From: Nectonema munidae
Taxonomy: Eukaryota > Nematomorpha > Nectonematoida > Nectonematidae
Reading direction: 5' to 3'
Assembly (NCBI GenBank): GCA_030549495.1
Contig: JAUIRK010000188.1
Span: forward strand, 111,069 to 175,068
Length of the DNA: 64,000 bases
The notes under the pieces were generated by a model that ran no database searches, was not told the origin of the DNA, and saw only the letters and a program-made list of their open reading frames with translations. Both the position numbers and the translations under genes were made by a program. Each line of letters starts with the position of its first letter. The stretch's first letter is position 1. Positions 36,567-51,010 of this stretch are shown here, in pieces.

Positions 36567-39500
36567 AACACAGGCAGGCACAAACAGGGTTGACTTAAAC
36601 ACAGGCAGGCGAAAAAAGTTAGCACTTTAACACAGGCAAGCACCAACAGGGGGCATTTAAAAACAAGCAGGCATAAACAGGAGGCATTATAACACAGGCA
36701 GACACAAACAAGGAGCACTCAAACACAGGCAGGCTCAAAAAGGGGCACTCAAACGCAGGCACAAACACGGAGGACTTAAAAACAGGCTGGCACAAACAAG
36801 GAACACTAAAACACATGCAAGCTCAAACAGGGAGCACTTAAACAGATTCAGCACAAAAGGGAACATTTTAACACAAGCAAGCACCAACAGAGGGCACTCA
36901 AACACAGGAAGCACATACAGGCAAAAACAGGGAGCACTCAAACAAAGGCAGGAACAAACGACGAGCACTCAATCAACAGGGAGCACCCAAACACGGTCAG
37001 GCACAAACAAGGGGCACTTAAACACAGGTAGAACTTAAACAGTAAGCAAGAAGAAACAGGGACCACTTAAACACAGGCAGGCACTCAAATAGGAAGAACC
37101 CAACATACGCAAGCACAAACAAGGTAGAATTAAACACAGGCAGGCACAAACAGCGAGCACTTAGACATAGGCAGGCGCAAACAGGTAACACTCAAACGCA
37201 GGCAGTTACAAACAGAGAGCACTCAAACACAGGCATTAACAAACAACGAGCACTAAATCAACAGGGAGCATCCAAACACAGTCAGACACAAGCAACGAGG
37301 GCAAGGAGAAAAGGAGCACTTAAACACAGGCAGGCACTCAAACACAGCGAGCACCCGACACAGGCAGGCACAAACAAAGTGGACTTAACCACATGCAAGC
37401 ACTTAAACAGATTTAAGCACAAAAAGGGAACACTTAAACACAGGCAAGTACCAACAGAGGGCACTCAAACACACACAGGCAAAATAGGGAGCACTCAAAC
37501 ACAGGCAAAATAGGGAGCACTCAAACACAGGCAGGAACAAACAACGAGCACTCTATCAACAGGGAGCACCCAAACACAGGCAGGCACAAACAAGGAGCAC
37601 TTAAACACAGGTAGGACTTAAACAATAGTCAAGCAGAAACAAGGAGCACTTAAACACAGGCAGGCACTCAAACAGGGAGAACCCAACACACGCAGGCACA
37701 AACAGGGCTGACTTAAACACAGGGAAGCACTTAAACAGAGATAGGCACAAAAAGGGAGCACTTTAACACAGGCAAACACCAACAGGGGGCATTCAAACAC
37801 AAGCAGGCATAAACAGGAGGCACTCAAACATGGGGCACTATAACACAGGCAGACACAAACAAGGAGCATTCAAACACAGGCAGGCTCAAAAAGGGAGCAC
37901 TCAAACAGAGCGAGCACCCGACACAGGCAGGCACAAACAGGGTGGACTTAACCACATGTAAGCACTTAAACAGATTTAGGCACAAAAAGTGAACACTTAA
38001 ACACAGGCAAGTACCAACAAAGGGCACTCAAACACACACAGGCAACATAGGGAGCACTCAAACACAGGCAAAATAGGGAGCACTCAAACACAGGCAGGAA
38101 CAAACAACGAGCACTCTATTAACAGGGAGCACCCAAATACAGGCAGGCACAAACAAGGAGCACTTAAACACAGGTAGGACTTAAACAATAGTCAAGCAGA
38201 AACAAGGAGCACTTAAACACAGGCAGGCACTCAAACAGGGAGAACCCAACACACGCAGGCACAAACAGGGTTGACTTAAACACAGGCAGGCACAAACAGG
38301 GAGCACTTAAACAGAGACAGGCACAAAAAGGGAGCACTTTAACACAGGCAAGCACCAACAGAGGGCACTCAAACACAGGAAGGCACAAACAGGAAGCACA
38401 TACAGGCAAAAACAGGGAGCACTCAAACACAGGCAGGAACAAATGACGAGCACTCAATCAAAAGGAACACCCAAACATGATCAGGCACAAACAAGGAGCA
38501 CTTAAACACAGGTAGGACTTAAACAATAAGCAAGCAGAAACAGGGGGCACTTAAACACAAGGCAGGCACTTAAACACAGTCAAGCTCAAACAGGCAGAAC
38601 CCAACATATGCAAGCACAAATAATGTGGAATTAAACACAGGCAGGCAAAAACAGCGAGCACTTAAACACATGCAGGCGCAAATAGGTAACACTCAAACGC
38701 AGGCAGTTACAAACAGAGAACACTCAAACACAGGCATTAACAAACAACGAGCACTAAATCAACAGGCAGCATCCAAACACAGTCAGACACAAACAACGAG
38801 GGCAAGGAGAAAAGGGAGCACTTAAACACAGCCAGGCACTCAAACACAGGGAGCACCCGGCACAGGCAGGCACAAACAGGGTGGACTTAACCACATGCAA
38901 GCACTTAAACAGATTTAAGCACAAAAAGGGAACACTTAAACACAGGTAAGTACCAACAGAGGGCCCTCAAACACACACAGGCAAAATAGGGAGCACTCAA
39001 ACACAGGCAGGAACAAACAACGAGCACTCTATCAAAAGGGAGCACTCAAACACAGGCAGGCACAAACAAGGAGCACTTAAACACAGGTAGGACATAAACA
39101 ATAGTCAAACAGAAACAAAGAGCACTTAAACACAGGCAGGCATTCAAACAGGGGAACCCAACACACGCAGGCACAAATAGGGTTGACATAAACACATTCA
39201 GGCACAAACAGGGAGCACTTAAACCAAAACAGGCACAAAAAGGGAGTACTTTAACACAGGCAAACACAATCAGGCATAAACAGGAGGCACTCAAACATGG
39301 GGCACTATAACACAGGCAAACACAAACACGGAGCATTCAAACGCAGGCAGGTTCAAACAAAGGCTCAAACAGGGAAAACCGAACACACGCAGGTACAAAT
39401 AGGGTGGACTTAAACACAGGCAGGCACAAACAGGGAGCACTTAAACAGATTCAGGCTCAAAAAGAAAGTACTTTAACACAGGCAAGCACCAACTAGGGGC

Positions 39501-42317
39501 ATTCAAACACAGGAAGGCACAAGCAGGCAAAAACAAGAGGGACTCAAACATGGGACACTATAACACAGGCAGACACAAATAAGGAGCACTCAAACACAGG
39601 CAGGTTCAAACAGGGAGCACTCAAACACAGGCAGGCTCAAACAGGGAGCACTCAAACACAGGCAGGCGCAAACAGGGAGGATTTAAACACATGCAAGCAC
39701 AAACAGGTAGCACTTAAACAAATTCAGGCAGAAAAAGGGAGCACTTTTAAACAGGTAAACACCTACAGGGGACACACAAACACAGGAACGCACAAACACA
39801 GGAACGCACAAACACAGGCAGGCACAAACAGAACGCACTCAAACACAGGCAGGCACAAATATGGGGCACTCAAGCACGGAAAGACACAAACAGGGAGCAC
39901 TCAAACAACAGGAGGCACTCAAACAGAGGCAGGCACAAACATAGGGCACTATAACACAGGCAGACACAAACAAAGAGCACTCAAACACAGGAAGGCTCAA
40001 ACATGGAGCACTCAAACACAGCCAGGCACAAACAGGGTTGACTTAAACAAAGGCAGGCGCAAAAAGGGAACACTTTAACACAGGCAAACACCAACATTGG
40101 GCATTCAAAAACAAGCAGGCATAAACAGGAGGCACTCAAACATGGGGCCCTATAACACAGGCAGACACAAACAAGGAGCACTCAAACACAGGCAGGCACA
40201 AACAGGGAGCACTCAAACACAGGCAGGCACAAACAGGGAGGACTTAAACACAGGCTGGCACAAACAGGGAACACTTAAACACATGCAAGCTCAAACAGGG
40301 AGCACTTAAACAGATTCAGACACAAAAAGGGAGCAATTTAACACAGGCAAGCACCAACAGAGGGCACTCAAACACAGGAAGGCACAAACAGGAAGCACAT
40401 ACTGGCAAAAACAGGGAGCACTCAAACACAGGCAGGAACAAATGACGAGCACTAAATCAACAGGAAGCACCCAAACACGATCAGGCACAAACAAGGAGCA
40501 GTTAAACACAGGTCAGATTTAAACAATAAGCAAGCAGAAACAGGGAGCACTTAAACACAGGCAGGCACTCAAACACAGTCAAGCTCAAACAGGGAGAACC
40601 CAACATATGCAAGCACAAATAAGGTGGATTTATACACAGGCAGGCACAAACAGCGAGCACTTAAACACATGCAGGCGCAAATAGGTAACAATCAAACGCA
40701 GTAAGTTACAAACAGAGAAAACTCAAACACAGGCATTAACAAACAACGAGCACTCAATCAACAGGGAGCATCTAAACACAGTTAGACACAAACAACGAGG
40801 GCAAGGAGAAACAGGGAGCACCTAAACACAGGCAGGCACTCAAACAGGGAGAACCCAACACACGCAGGCACAAACAGGGTTGACTTAAACACAGGCAGGC
40901 ACAAACAGGGAGCACTTAAACAGAGAAAGGCACAAGAAGGTGAGCACTTTAACAGAGGCAAACACCAACAGGGGGCATTCAAACACAAGCAGGCATAAAC
41001 AGGAGGCACTCAAACATGGGGCACTATAACACAGGCAGACACAAACAAGGAGCACTCAAACACAGGCAGGCTCAAAAAGGGAGCACTCAAACAGAGCGAG
41101 CACCAAACAGGGAGCACAACACAGGCAGGCACAAACAGGGTGGACTTAACCACATGCAAGCACTTAAACAGATTTAGGCACAAAAAGGGAACACTTAAAC
41201 ACAGGCAAGTACCAACAGAGGGCACTCTAACACACACAGGCAAAATAGGGAGCACTCAAACACAGGCAAAATAGGGAACACTCAAACATGCAGGAACAAA
41301 CAACGAGCACTCTATCAACAGGGAGCACCCAAACACAGGCAGGCACAAACAAGGAGCACTTAAACACAGGTAGGACTTAAATAATAGTCAAGCAGAAACA
41401 AGGAGCACTTAAACACAGGCAGGCACTCAAACAGGGGAACCCAACACACGCAGGCACTCAAACAGGGGAACCCAACACACGCAGGCACAAATAGGGTTGA
41501 CTTAAACACATTCAGGCACAAATAGGGAGCACTTAAACAGAGACAGGCACAAAAAGGGAGCACTTTAACACAGGCATAAACAGGAGGCACTCAAACATGG
41601 GGCACTATAACACAGGCAAACACAAACACGGAGCACTCAAACACAGGCAGGTTCAAACAAGGCCTCAAACAGCTAAAACCCAACACACGCAGGTACAAAC
41701 AGGGTGGACTTAAACACAGGCAGGCACAAATAGTGAGCACTTAAACAGAGACAGGCACAAAAAGGGAGCACTTTAACACAGGCAAGTACCAACAAGGGGC
41801 ATTCAAACAGAAAGGCACAAGCAGGCAAAAACAAGATGGACTCAAACATGGGACACTATAACACAGGCAGACACAAATAAGGAGCACTCAAACACAGGCA
41901 GGTTCAAACAGGGAGCACTCAAACACAGGCAGGCACAAACAGGGAACACTAAAACACAGGCAGGCGCAAACAGGGAGGATTTAAACACAGGCAGGCACAA
42001 ACAGGGAAAACTTAAACACATGCAAGCACAAACAGGTAGCACTTAAACAAATTCAGGCAGAAAAAGGGAGCACTTTAAAACAGGTAAACACCTACAGGGG
42101 CCACACAAACACAGGAATGCACAAACACAGGCAGGCACAAACAGAACGCACTCAAACACAGGCAGGCGGCACTCAAGCACGGACAACCACAAACAGGGAG
42201 CACTCAAACAACAGGAGGCACTCAAACAGAGGCAAGCACAAACATAGGGCACTATAACACAGGCAGACACAAACAAGGAGCACTCAAACACAGAAAGGCT
42301 CAAACAGGGAGCACTCA
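36567..42317 (+). repeat. Super-repeat copy 2 (5,751 bp; two P, one G)
   Basis: Contains P at 37464 and 38027 (563 bp apart), E at 38625, L at 39336, a single G at 40097 that exits near 41050, then P at about 41255. It is shorter than copy 1 by one G block and longer by one P block, which accounts for the 874-bp difference. Confidence 0.8.
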
Positions 42318-45300
42318 AACACAGGCAGGCACAAACAGGGTTGACTTAAACACAGGCAGGCGAAAAAAGTGAGCACTTTAACACAGGCAAGCACCAACAG
42401 GGGGCATTTAAAAACAAGCAGGCATAAACAGGAGGCATTATAACACAGGCAGACACAAACAAGGAGCACTCAAACACAGGCAGGCTCAAAAAGGGGCATT
42501 CTAACGCAGGCACAAACACGGAGGACTTAAAAATAGGCTGGCACAAACAAGGAACACTAAAACACATGCAAGCTCAAACAGGGAACACTTAAACAGATTC
42601 AGCACAAAAGGGAACATTTTAACACAAGCAAGCACCAACAGAGGGCACTCAAACACACGAAGACATACAGAAAAAAGGAGCACTCAAACAAAGGCAGGAA
42701 CAAACGACGAGCACTCAATCAACAGGGAGGACCCAAACACGGTCAGGCACAAACAAGGGGCACTTAATCACAGGTAGAACTTAAACAGTAAGCAAGAAGA
42801 AACAGGGACCACTTAAACACAGGCAGGCACTCAAATAGGAAGAACCCAACATACGCAAGCACAAACAAGGTAGAATTAAACACAGGCAGGCACAAACAGC
42901 GAGCACTTAGACATAGGCAGGCGCAAATAGGTAACACTCAAACGCAGGCAGTTACAAACAGAGAGCACTCAAACACAGGCATTAACAAACAACGAGCACT
43001 AAATCAACAGGGAGCATCCAAACACAGTCAGACACAAGCAACGAGGGCAAGGAGAAAAGGAGCACTTAAACACAGGCAGGCACTCAAACACAGCGAGCAC
43101 CCGACACAGGCAGGCACAAACAAAGTGGACTTAACGACATGCAAGCACTTAAACAGATTTAAGCACAAAAAGGGAACACTTAAACACAGGCAAGTACCAA
43201 CAGAGGGCACTCAAACACACACAGGCAAAATAGGGAGCACTCAAACACAGGCAAAATAGGGAGCACTCAAACACAGGCAGGAACAAACAACGAGCACTCT
43301 ATCAACAGGGAGCACTCAAACACAGGCAGGCACAAACAAGGAGCACTTAAACACAGGTAGGACTTAAACAATAGTCAAGCAGAAACAAGGAGCACTTAAA
43401 CACAGGCAGGCACTCAAACAGGGAGAACCCAACACACGCAGGCACAAACAGGGTTGACTTAAACACAGCATGCACAACATGAGCACTTAAACAGAGACAG
43501 GCACAAAAAGGGAGCACTTTAACACAGGCAAACACCAACAGGGGGCATTCAAACACAAGCAGGCATAAACAGGAGGCACTCAAACATGTGGCACTATAAC
43601 ACAGGCAGACACAAACAAAGAGCACTCAAACACAGGCAGGCTCAAAAATGGAGCACTTAAACACAGGCAGGCACTCAAACACAGGCAGGCACAAACAGGG
43701 TGGACTTAACCACATGCAAGCACTTAAACAGATTTAGGCACAAAAAGGGAACACTTAAACACAGGCAAGTACCAACAGAGGGCACTCAAACACACACAGG
43801 CAAAATAGGGAGCACTCAAACACAGGCAAAATAGGGAGCACTCAAACACAGGCAGGAACAAACAACGAGCACTCTATCAACAGGGAGCACTCAAACACAG
43901 GCAGGCACAAACAAGGAGCACTTAAACACAGGTAGGACTTAAACAATAGTCAAGCAGAAACAAGGAGCACTTAAACACAGGCAGGCACTCAAACAGGGAG
44001 AACCCAACACACGCAGGCACAAACAGGGTTGACTTAAACACAGGCAGGCACAAACAGGGAGCACTTAAACAGAGACAGGCACAAAAAGGGAGCACTTTAA
44101 CACAGGCAAGCACCAACAGAGGGCACTCAAACACAGGAAGGCACAAACAGGAAGCACATACAGGCAAAAACAGGGAGCACTCAAACACAGGCAGGAACAA
44201 ATGACGAGCACTCAATCAACAGGAACACCCAAACACGATCAGGCACAAACAAGGAGCACTTAAACACAGGTAGGACTTAAACAATAAGCAAGCAGAAACA
44301 GGGGGCACTTAAACACAGGCAGGCACTTAAACACAGTCAAGCTCAAACAGGCAGAACCCAACATATGCAAGCACAAATAATGTGGAATTAAACACAGGCA
44401 GGCACAAACAGCGAGCACTTAAACACATGCAGGCGCAAATAGGTAACACTCAAACGCAGGCAGTTACAAACAGAGAACACTCAAACACAGGCATTAACAA
44501 ACAACGAGCACTAAATCAACAGGCAGCATCCAAACACAGTCAGACACAAACAACGAGGGCAAGGAGAAAAGGGAGCACTTAAACACAGCCAGGCAATCAA
44601 ACACAGGGAGCACCCGGCACAGGCAGGCACAAACAGGGTGGACTTAACCACATGCAAGCACTTAAACAGATTTAAGCACAAAAAGGGAACACTTAAACAC
44701 AGGCAAGTACCAACAGAGGGCCCTTAAACACACACAGGCAAAATAGGGAGCACTCAAACACAGGCAGGAACAGACAACGAGCACTCTATCAAAAGGGAGC
44801 ACTCAAACACAGGCAGGCACAAACAAGGAGCACTTAAACACAGGTAGGACATAAACAATAGTCAAACAGAAACAAAGAGCACTTAAACACAGGCAGGCAT
44901 TCAAACAGGGGAACCCAACACACGCAGGCACAAATAGGGTTGACTTAAACACATTCAGGCACAAACAGGGAGCACTTAAACAAAAACAGGCACAAAAAGG
45001 GAGCACTTTAACACAGGCAAACACAATCAGGGCATACAAACAGGAAAGGGCACTCAAACATGGGGCACTATAACACAGGCAAACACAAACACGGAGCATT
45101 CAAACGCAGGCAGGTTCAAACAAAGGCTCAAACAGGGAAAACCCAACACACGCAGGTACAAACAGGGTGGACTTAAACACAGGCAGGCACAAACAGGGAG
45201 CACTTAAACAGATTCAGGCTCAAAAAGAAAGTACTTTAACACAGGCAAGCACCAACTAGGGGCATTCAAACACAGGAAGGCACAAGCAGGCAAAAACAAG

Positions 45301-48300
45301 AGGGACTCAAACATGGGACACTATAACACAGGCAGACACAAATAAGGAGCACTCAAACACAGGCAGGTTCAAACAGGGAGCACTCCGCAGGGCCAAACAC
45401 AGGCAGGCTCAAACAGGGAGCACTCAAACACAGGCAGGCGCAAACAGGGAGGACTTAAACACATGCAAGCACAAACAGGTAGCACTTAAACAAATTCAGG
45501 CACAAAAAGGGAGCACTTTTAAACAGGTAAACACCTACAGGGGACACACAAACACAGGAACGCACAAACACAGGAACGCACAAACACAGGCAGGCACAAA
45601 CAGAACGCACTCAAACACAGGCAGGCACAAATATGGGGCACTCAAGCACGGAAAGACACAAACAGGGAGCACTCAAACAACAGGAGGCACTCAAACAGAG
45701 GCAGGCACAAACATAGGGCACTATAACACAGGCAGACACAAACAAAGAGCACTCAAACACAGGAAGGCTCAAACATGGAGCACTCAAACACAGCCAGGCA
45801 CAAACAGGGTTGACTTAAACAAAGGCAGGCGCAAAAAGGGAACACTTTAACACAGGCAAACACCAACATTGGGCATTCAAAAACAAGCAGGCATAAACAG
45901 GAGGCACTCAAACATGGGGCCCTATAACACAGGCAGACACAAACAAGGAGCACTCAAACACAGGCAGGCACAAACAGGGAGCACTTAAACACAGGCAGGC
46001 ACAAACAGGGAGGACTTAAACACAGGCTGGCACAAACAGGGAACACTTAAACACATGCAAGCTCAAACAGGGAGCACTTAAACAGATTCAGACACAAAAA
46101 GGGAGCACTTTAACACAGGCAAGCACCAACAGAGGGCACTCAAACACAGGAAGGCACAAACAGGAAGCACATACAGGCAAAAACAGGGAGCACTCAAACA
46201 CAGGCAGGAACAAATGACGAGCACTCAATCAAAAGGAACACCCAAACATGATCAGGCACAAACAAGGAGCACTTAAACACAGGTAGGACTTAAACAATAA
46301 GCAAGCAGAAACAGGGAGCACTTAAACACAAGCAAGCACTTAAACACAGTCAAGCTCAAACAGGCAGAACCCAAAATATGCAAGCACAAATAAGGTGGAT
46401 TTATACACAGGCAGGCACAAACAGCGAGCACTTAAACACATGCAGGCGCAAATAGGTAACAATCAAACGCAGTCAGTTACAAATAGAGAAAACTCAAACA
46501 CAGGCATTAACAAACAACGAGCACTCAATCAACAGGGAGAATCTAAAAACAGTTAGACACAAACAACGAGGGCAAGGAGAAACAGGGAGCACCTAAACAC
46601 AGGCAGGCACTCAAACAGGGAGAACCCAACACACGCAGGCACAAACAGGGTTGACTTAAACACAGGCAGGCACAAACAGGGAGCACTTAAACAGAGAAAG
46701 GCACAAAAAGGGAGCACTTAAACAGAGGCAAACACCAACAGGGGGCATTCAAACACAAGCAGGCATAAACAGGAGGCACTCAAACATGGGGCACTATAAC
46801 ACAGGCAGACACAAATAAGGAGCACTTAAACACAGGCAGGTTCAAACAGGGAGCACTCAAACACAGGCAGGCTCAAACAGGGAGCACTCAAACACAGGCA
46901 GGCGCAAACAGGGAGGATTTAAACACATGCAAGCACAAACAGGTAGCACTTAAACAAATTCAGGCAGAAAAAGGGAGCACTTTTAAACAGGTAAACACCT
47001 ACAGGGGCCACACAAACACAGGAACGCACAAACACAGGAACGCACAAACACAGGCAGGCACAAACAGAACGCACTCAAACACAGGCAGGCACAAATATGG
47101 GGCACTCAAGCACGGAAAGACACAAACAGGGAGCACTCAAACAACAGGAGGCACTCAAACAGAGGCAGGCACAAACATAGGGCACTATAACACAGGCAGA
47201 CACAAACAAAGAGCACTCAAACACAGGAAGGCTCAAACATGGAGCACTCAAACACAGCCAGGCACAAACAGGGTTGACTTAAACAAAGGCAGGCGCAAAA
47301 AGGGAACACTTTAACACAGGCAAACACCAACATTGGGCATTCAAAAACAAGCAGGCATAAACAGGAGGCACTCAAACATGGGGCCCTATAACACAGGCAG
47401 ACACAAACAAGGAGCACTCAAACACAGGCAGGCACAAACAGGGAGCACTCAAACACAGGCAGGCACAAACAGGGAGGACTTAAACACAGGCTGGCACAAA
47501 CAGGGAACACTTAAACACATGCAAGCTCAAACAGGGAGCACTTAAACAGATTCAGACACAAAAAGGGAGCAATTTAACACAGGCAAGCACCAACAGAGGG
47601 CACTCAAACACAGGAAGGCACAAACAGGAAGCACATACAGGCAAAAACAGGGAGCACTCAAACACAGGCAGGAACAAATGACGAGCACTCAATCAACAGG
47701 AAGCACCCAAACACGATCAGGCACAAACAAGGAGCAGTTAAACACAGGTCGGATTTAAACAATAAGCAAGCAGAAACAGGGAGCACTTAAACACAGGCAG
47801 GCACTCAAACACAGTCAAGCTCAAACAGGGAGAACCCAACATATGCAAGCACAAATAAGGTGGATTTATACACAGGCAGGCATAAACAGCGAGCACTTAA
47901 ACACATGCAGGCGCAAATAGGTAACAATCAAACGCAGTAAGTTACAAACAGAGAAAACTCAAACACAGGCATTAACAAACAACGAGCACTCAATCAACAG
48001 GGAGCATCTAAACACAGTTAGACACAAACAACGAGGGCAAGGAGAAACAGGGAGCACCTAAACACAGGCAGGCACTCAAACAGGGAGAACCCAACACACG
48101 CAGGCACAAACAGGGTTGACTTAAACACAGGCAGGCACAAACAGGGAGCACTTAAACAGAGAAAGGCACAAGAAGGGAGCACTTTAACAGAGACAAACAC
48201 CAACAGGGGGCATTCAAACACAAGCAGGCATAAACAGGAGGCACTCAAACATGGGGCACTATAACACAGGCAGACACAAATAAGGAGCACTCAAACACAG

Positions 48301-51010
48301 GCAGGTTCAAACAGGGAGCACTCAAACACAGGCAGGCTCAAACAGGGAGCACTCAAACACAGGCAGGCGCAAACAGGGAGGATTTAAACACATGCAAGCA
48401 CAAACAGGTAGCACTTAAACAAATTCAGGCAGAAAAAGGGAGCACTTTTAAACAGGTAAACACCTACAGGGGCCACACAAACACAGGAACGCACAAACAC
48501 AGGAACGCACAAACACAGGCAGGCACAAACAGAACGCACTCAAACACAGGCAGGCACAAATATGGGGCACTCAAGCACGGAAAGACACAAACAGGGAGCA
48601 CTCAAACAACAGGAGGCACTCAAACAGAAGCAGGCACAAACATAGGGCACTATAACACAGGCAGACACAAACAAAGAGCACTCAAACACAGGAAGGCTCA
48701 AACATGGAGCACTCAAACACAGCCAGGCACAAACAGGGTTGACTTAAACAAAGGCAGGCGCAAAAAGGGAACACTTTAACACAGGCAAACACCAACATTG
48801 GGCATTCAAAAACAAGCAGGCATAAACAGGAGGCACTCAAACATGGGGCCCTATAACACAGGCAGACACAAACAAGGAGCACTCAAACACAGGCAGGCAC
48901 AAACAGGGAGCACTCAAACACAGGCAGGCACAAACAGGGAGGACTTAAACACAGGCTGGCACAAACAGGGAACACTTAAACACATGCAAGCTCAAACAGG
49001 GAGCACTTAAACAGATTCAGACACAAAAAGGGAGCAATTTAACACAGGCAAGCACCAACAGAGGGCACTCAAACACAGGAAGGCACAAACAGGAAGCACA
49101 TACAGGCAAAAACAGGGAGCACTCAAACACAGGCAGGAACAAATGACGAGCACTCAATCAACAGGAAGCACCCAAACACGATCAGGCACAAACAAGGAGC
49201 AGTTAAACACAGGTCGGATTTAAACAATAAGCAAGCAGAAACAGGGAGCACTTAAACACAGGCAGGCACTCAAACACAGTCAAGCTCAAACATGGAGAAC
49301 CCAACATATGCAAGCACAAATAAGGTGGATTTATACACAGGCAGGCACAAACAGCGAGCACTTAAACACATGCAGGCGCAAATAGGTAACAATCAAACGC
49401 AGTAAGTTACAAACAGAGAAAACTCAAACACAGGCATTAACAAACAACGAGCACTCAATCAACAGGGAGCATCTAAACACAGTTAGACACAAACAACGAG
49501 GGCAAGGAGAAACAGGGAGCACCTAAACACAGGCAGGCACTCAAACAGGGAGAACCCAACACACGCAGGCACAAACAGGGTTGACTTAAACACAGGCAGG
49601 CACAAACAGGGAGCACTTAAACAGAGAAAGGCACAAGAAGGGAGCACTTTAACAGAGGCAAACACTAACAGGGGGCATTCAAACACAAGCAGGCATAAAC
49701 AGGAGGCATTCAAACATGGGGCACTATAACACAGGCAGACACAAACAAGGAGCATTCAAACACAGGCAGGCTCAAAAAGGGAGCACTCAAACAGAGCGAG
49801 CACCCGACACAGGCAGGCACAAACAGGGTGGACTTAACCACATGCAAGCACTTAAACAGATTTAGGCACAAAAAGGGAATACTTAAACACAGGCAAGTAC
49901 CAACAGAGGGCACTCAAACACACACAGGCAAAATAGGGAGCACTCAAACACAGGCAAAATAGGGAACACTCAAACACATGCAGGAACAAACAACGAGCAC
50001 TCTATCAACAAGGAGCACCCAAACACAGGCAGGCACAAACAAGTAGCACTTAAACACAGGTAGGACTTAAATAATAGTCAAGCAGAAACAAGGAGCACTT
50101 AAACACAGGCAGGCACTCAAACAGGGGAACCCAACACACGCAGGCACTCAAACAGGGGAACCCAACACACGCAGGCACAAATAGGGTTGACTTAAACACA
50201 TTCAGGCACAAACAGGGAGCACTTAAACAGAGACAGGCACAAAAAGGGAGCACTTTAACACAGGCATAAACAGGAGGCACTCAAACATGGGGCACTATAA
50301 CACAGGCAAACACAAACACGGAGCACTCAAACACAGGAGGTTCAAACAAGGCCTCAAACAGCTAAAACCCAACACACGCATGTACAAACAGGGTGGACTT
50401 AAACACAGGCAGGCACAAACAGGGAGCACTTAAACAGATTCAGGCTCAAAAAGAGAGTACTTTAACACAGACAAGCACCAACAAGAGGCATTCAAACACA
50501 GAAAGGCACAAGCAGGCAAAAACAAGAGGGACTGAAACATGGGACACTATAACACAGGCAGACACAAATAAGGAGTACTCAAACACAGGCAGGTTCAAAC
50601 AGGGAGCACTCAAACACAGGCAGGCACAAACAGGGAACACTAAAACACAGGCAGGCGCAAACAGGGAGGATTTAAACACAGGCAGGCACAAACAGGGAAA
50701 ACTTAAACACATGCAAGCACAAACAGGTAGCACTTAAACAAATTCAGGCAGAAAAAGGGAGCACTTTAAAACAGGTAAACACCTACAGGGGCCACACAAA
50801 CACAGGAACGCACAAACACAGGCAGGCACAAACAGAACGCACTCAAACACAGGCAGGCGGGGCACTCAAGCACGGACAACCACAAACAGGGAGCACTCAA
50901 ACAACAGGAGGCACTCAAACAGAGGCAAGCACAAACATAGGGCACTATAACACAGGCAGACACAAAAAAGGAGCACTCAAACACAGAAAGGCTCAAACAG
51001 GGAGCACTCA
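42318..51010 (+). repeat. Super-repeat copy 3 (8,693 bp; two P, three G)
   Basis: Contains P-type units at about 43210 and 43740, E at 44382, L at 45099, G at 45869, 47333 and 48798, then P at 49913 and D at 50393. Its excess over copy 2 is about two 1,465-bp G blocks. Confidence 0.8.
45869..49760 (+). repeat. G-block run: two full (1,464 and 1,465 bp) and one partial copy
   Basis: Markers at 45869, 47333 and 48798. This is the longest run of G blocks in the window. The first copy carries an E-type patch at about 46105-46375. Confidence 0.85.
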
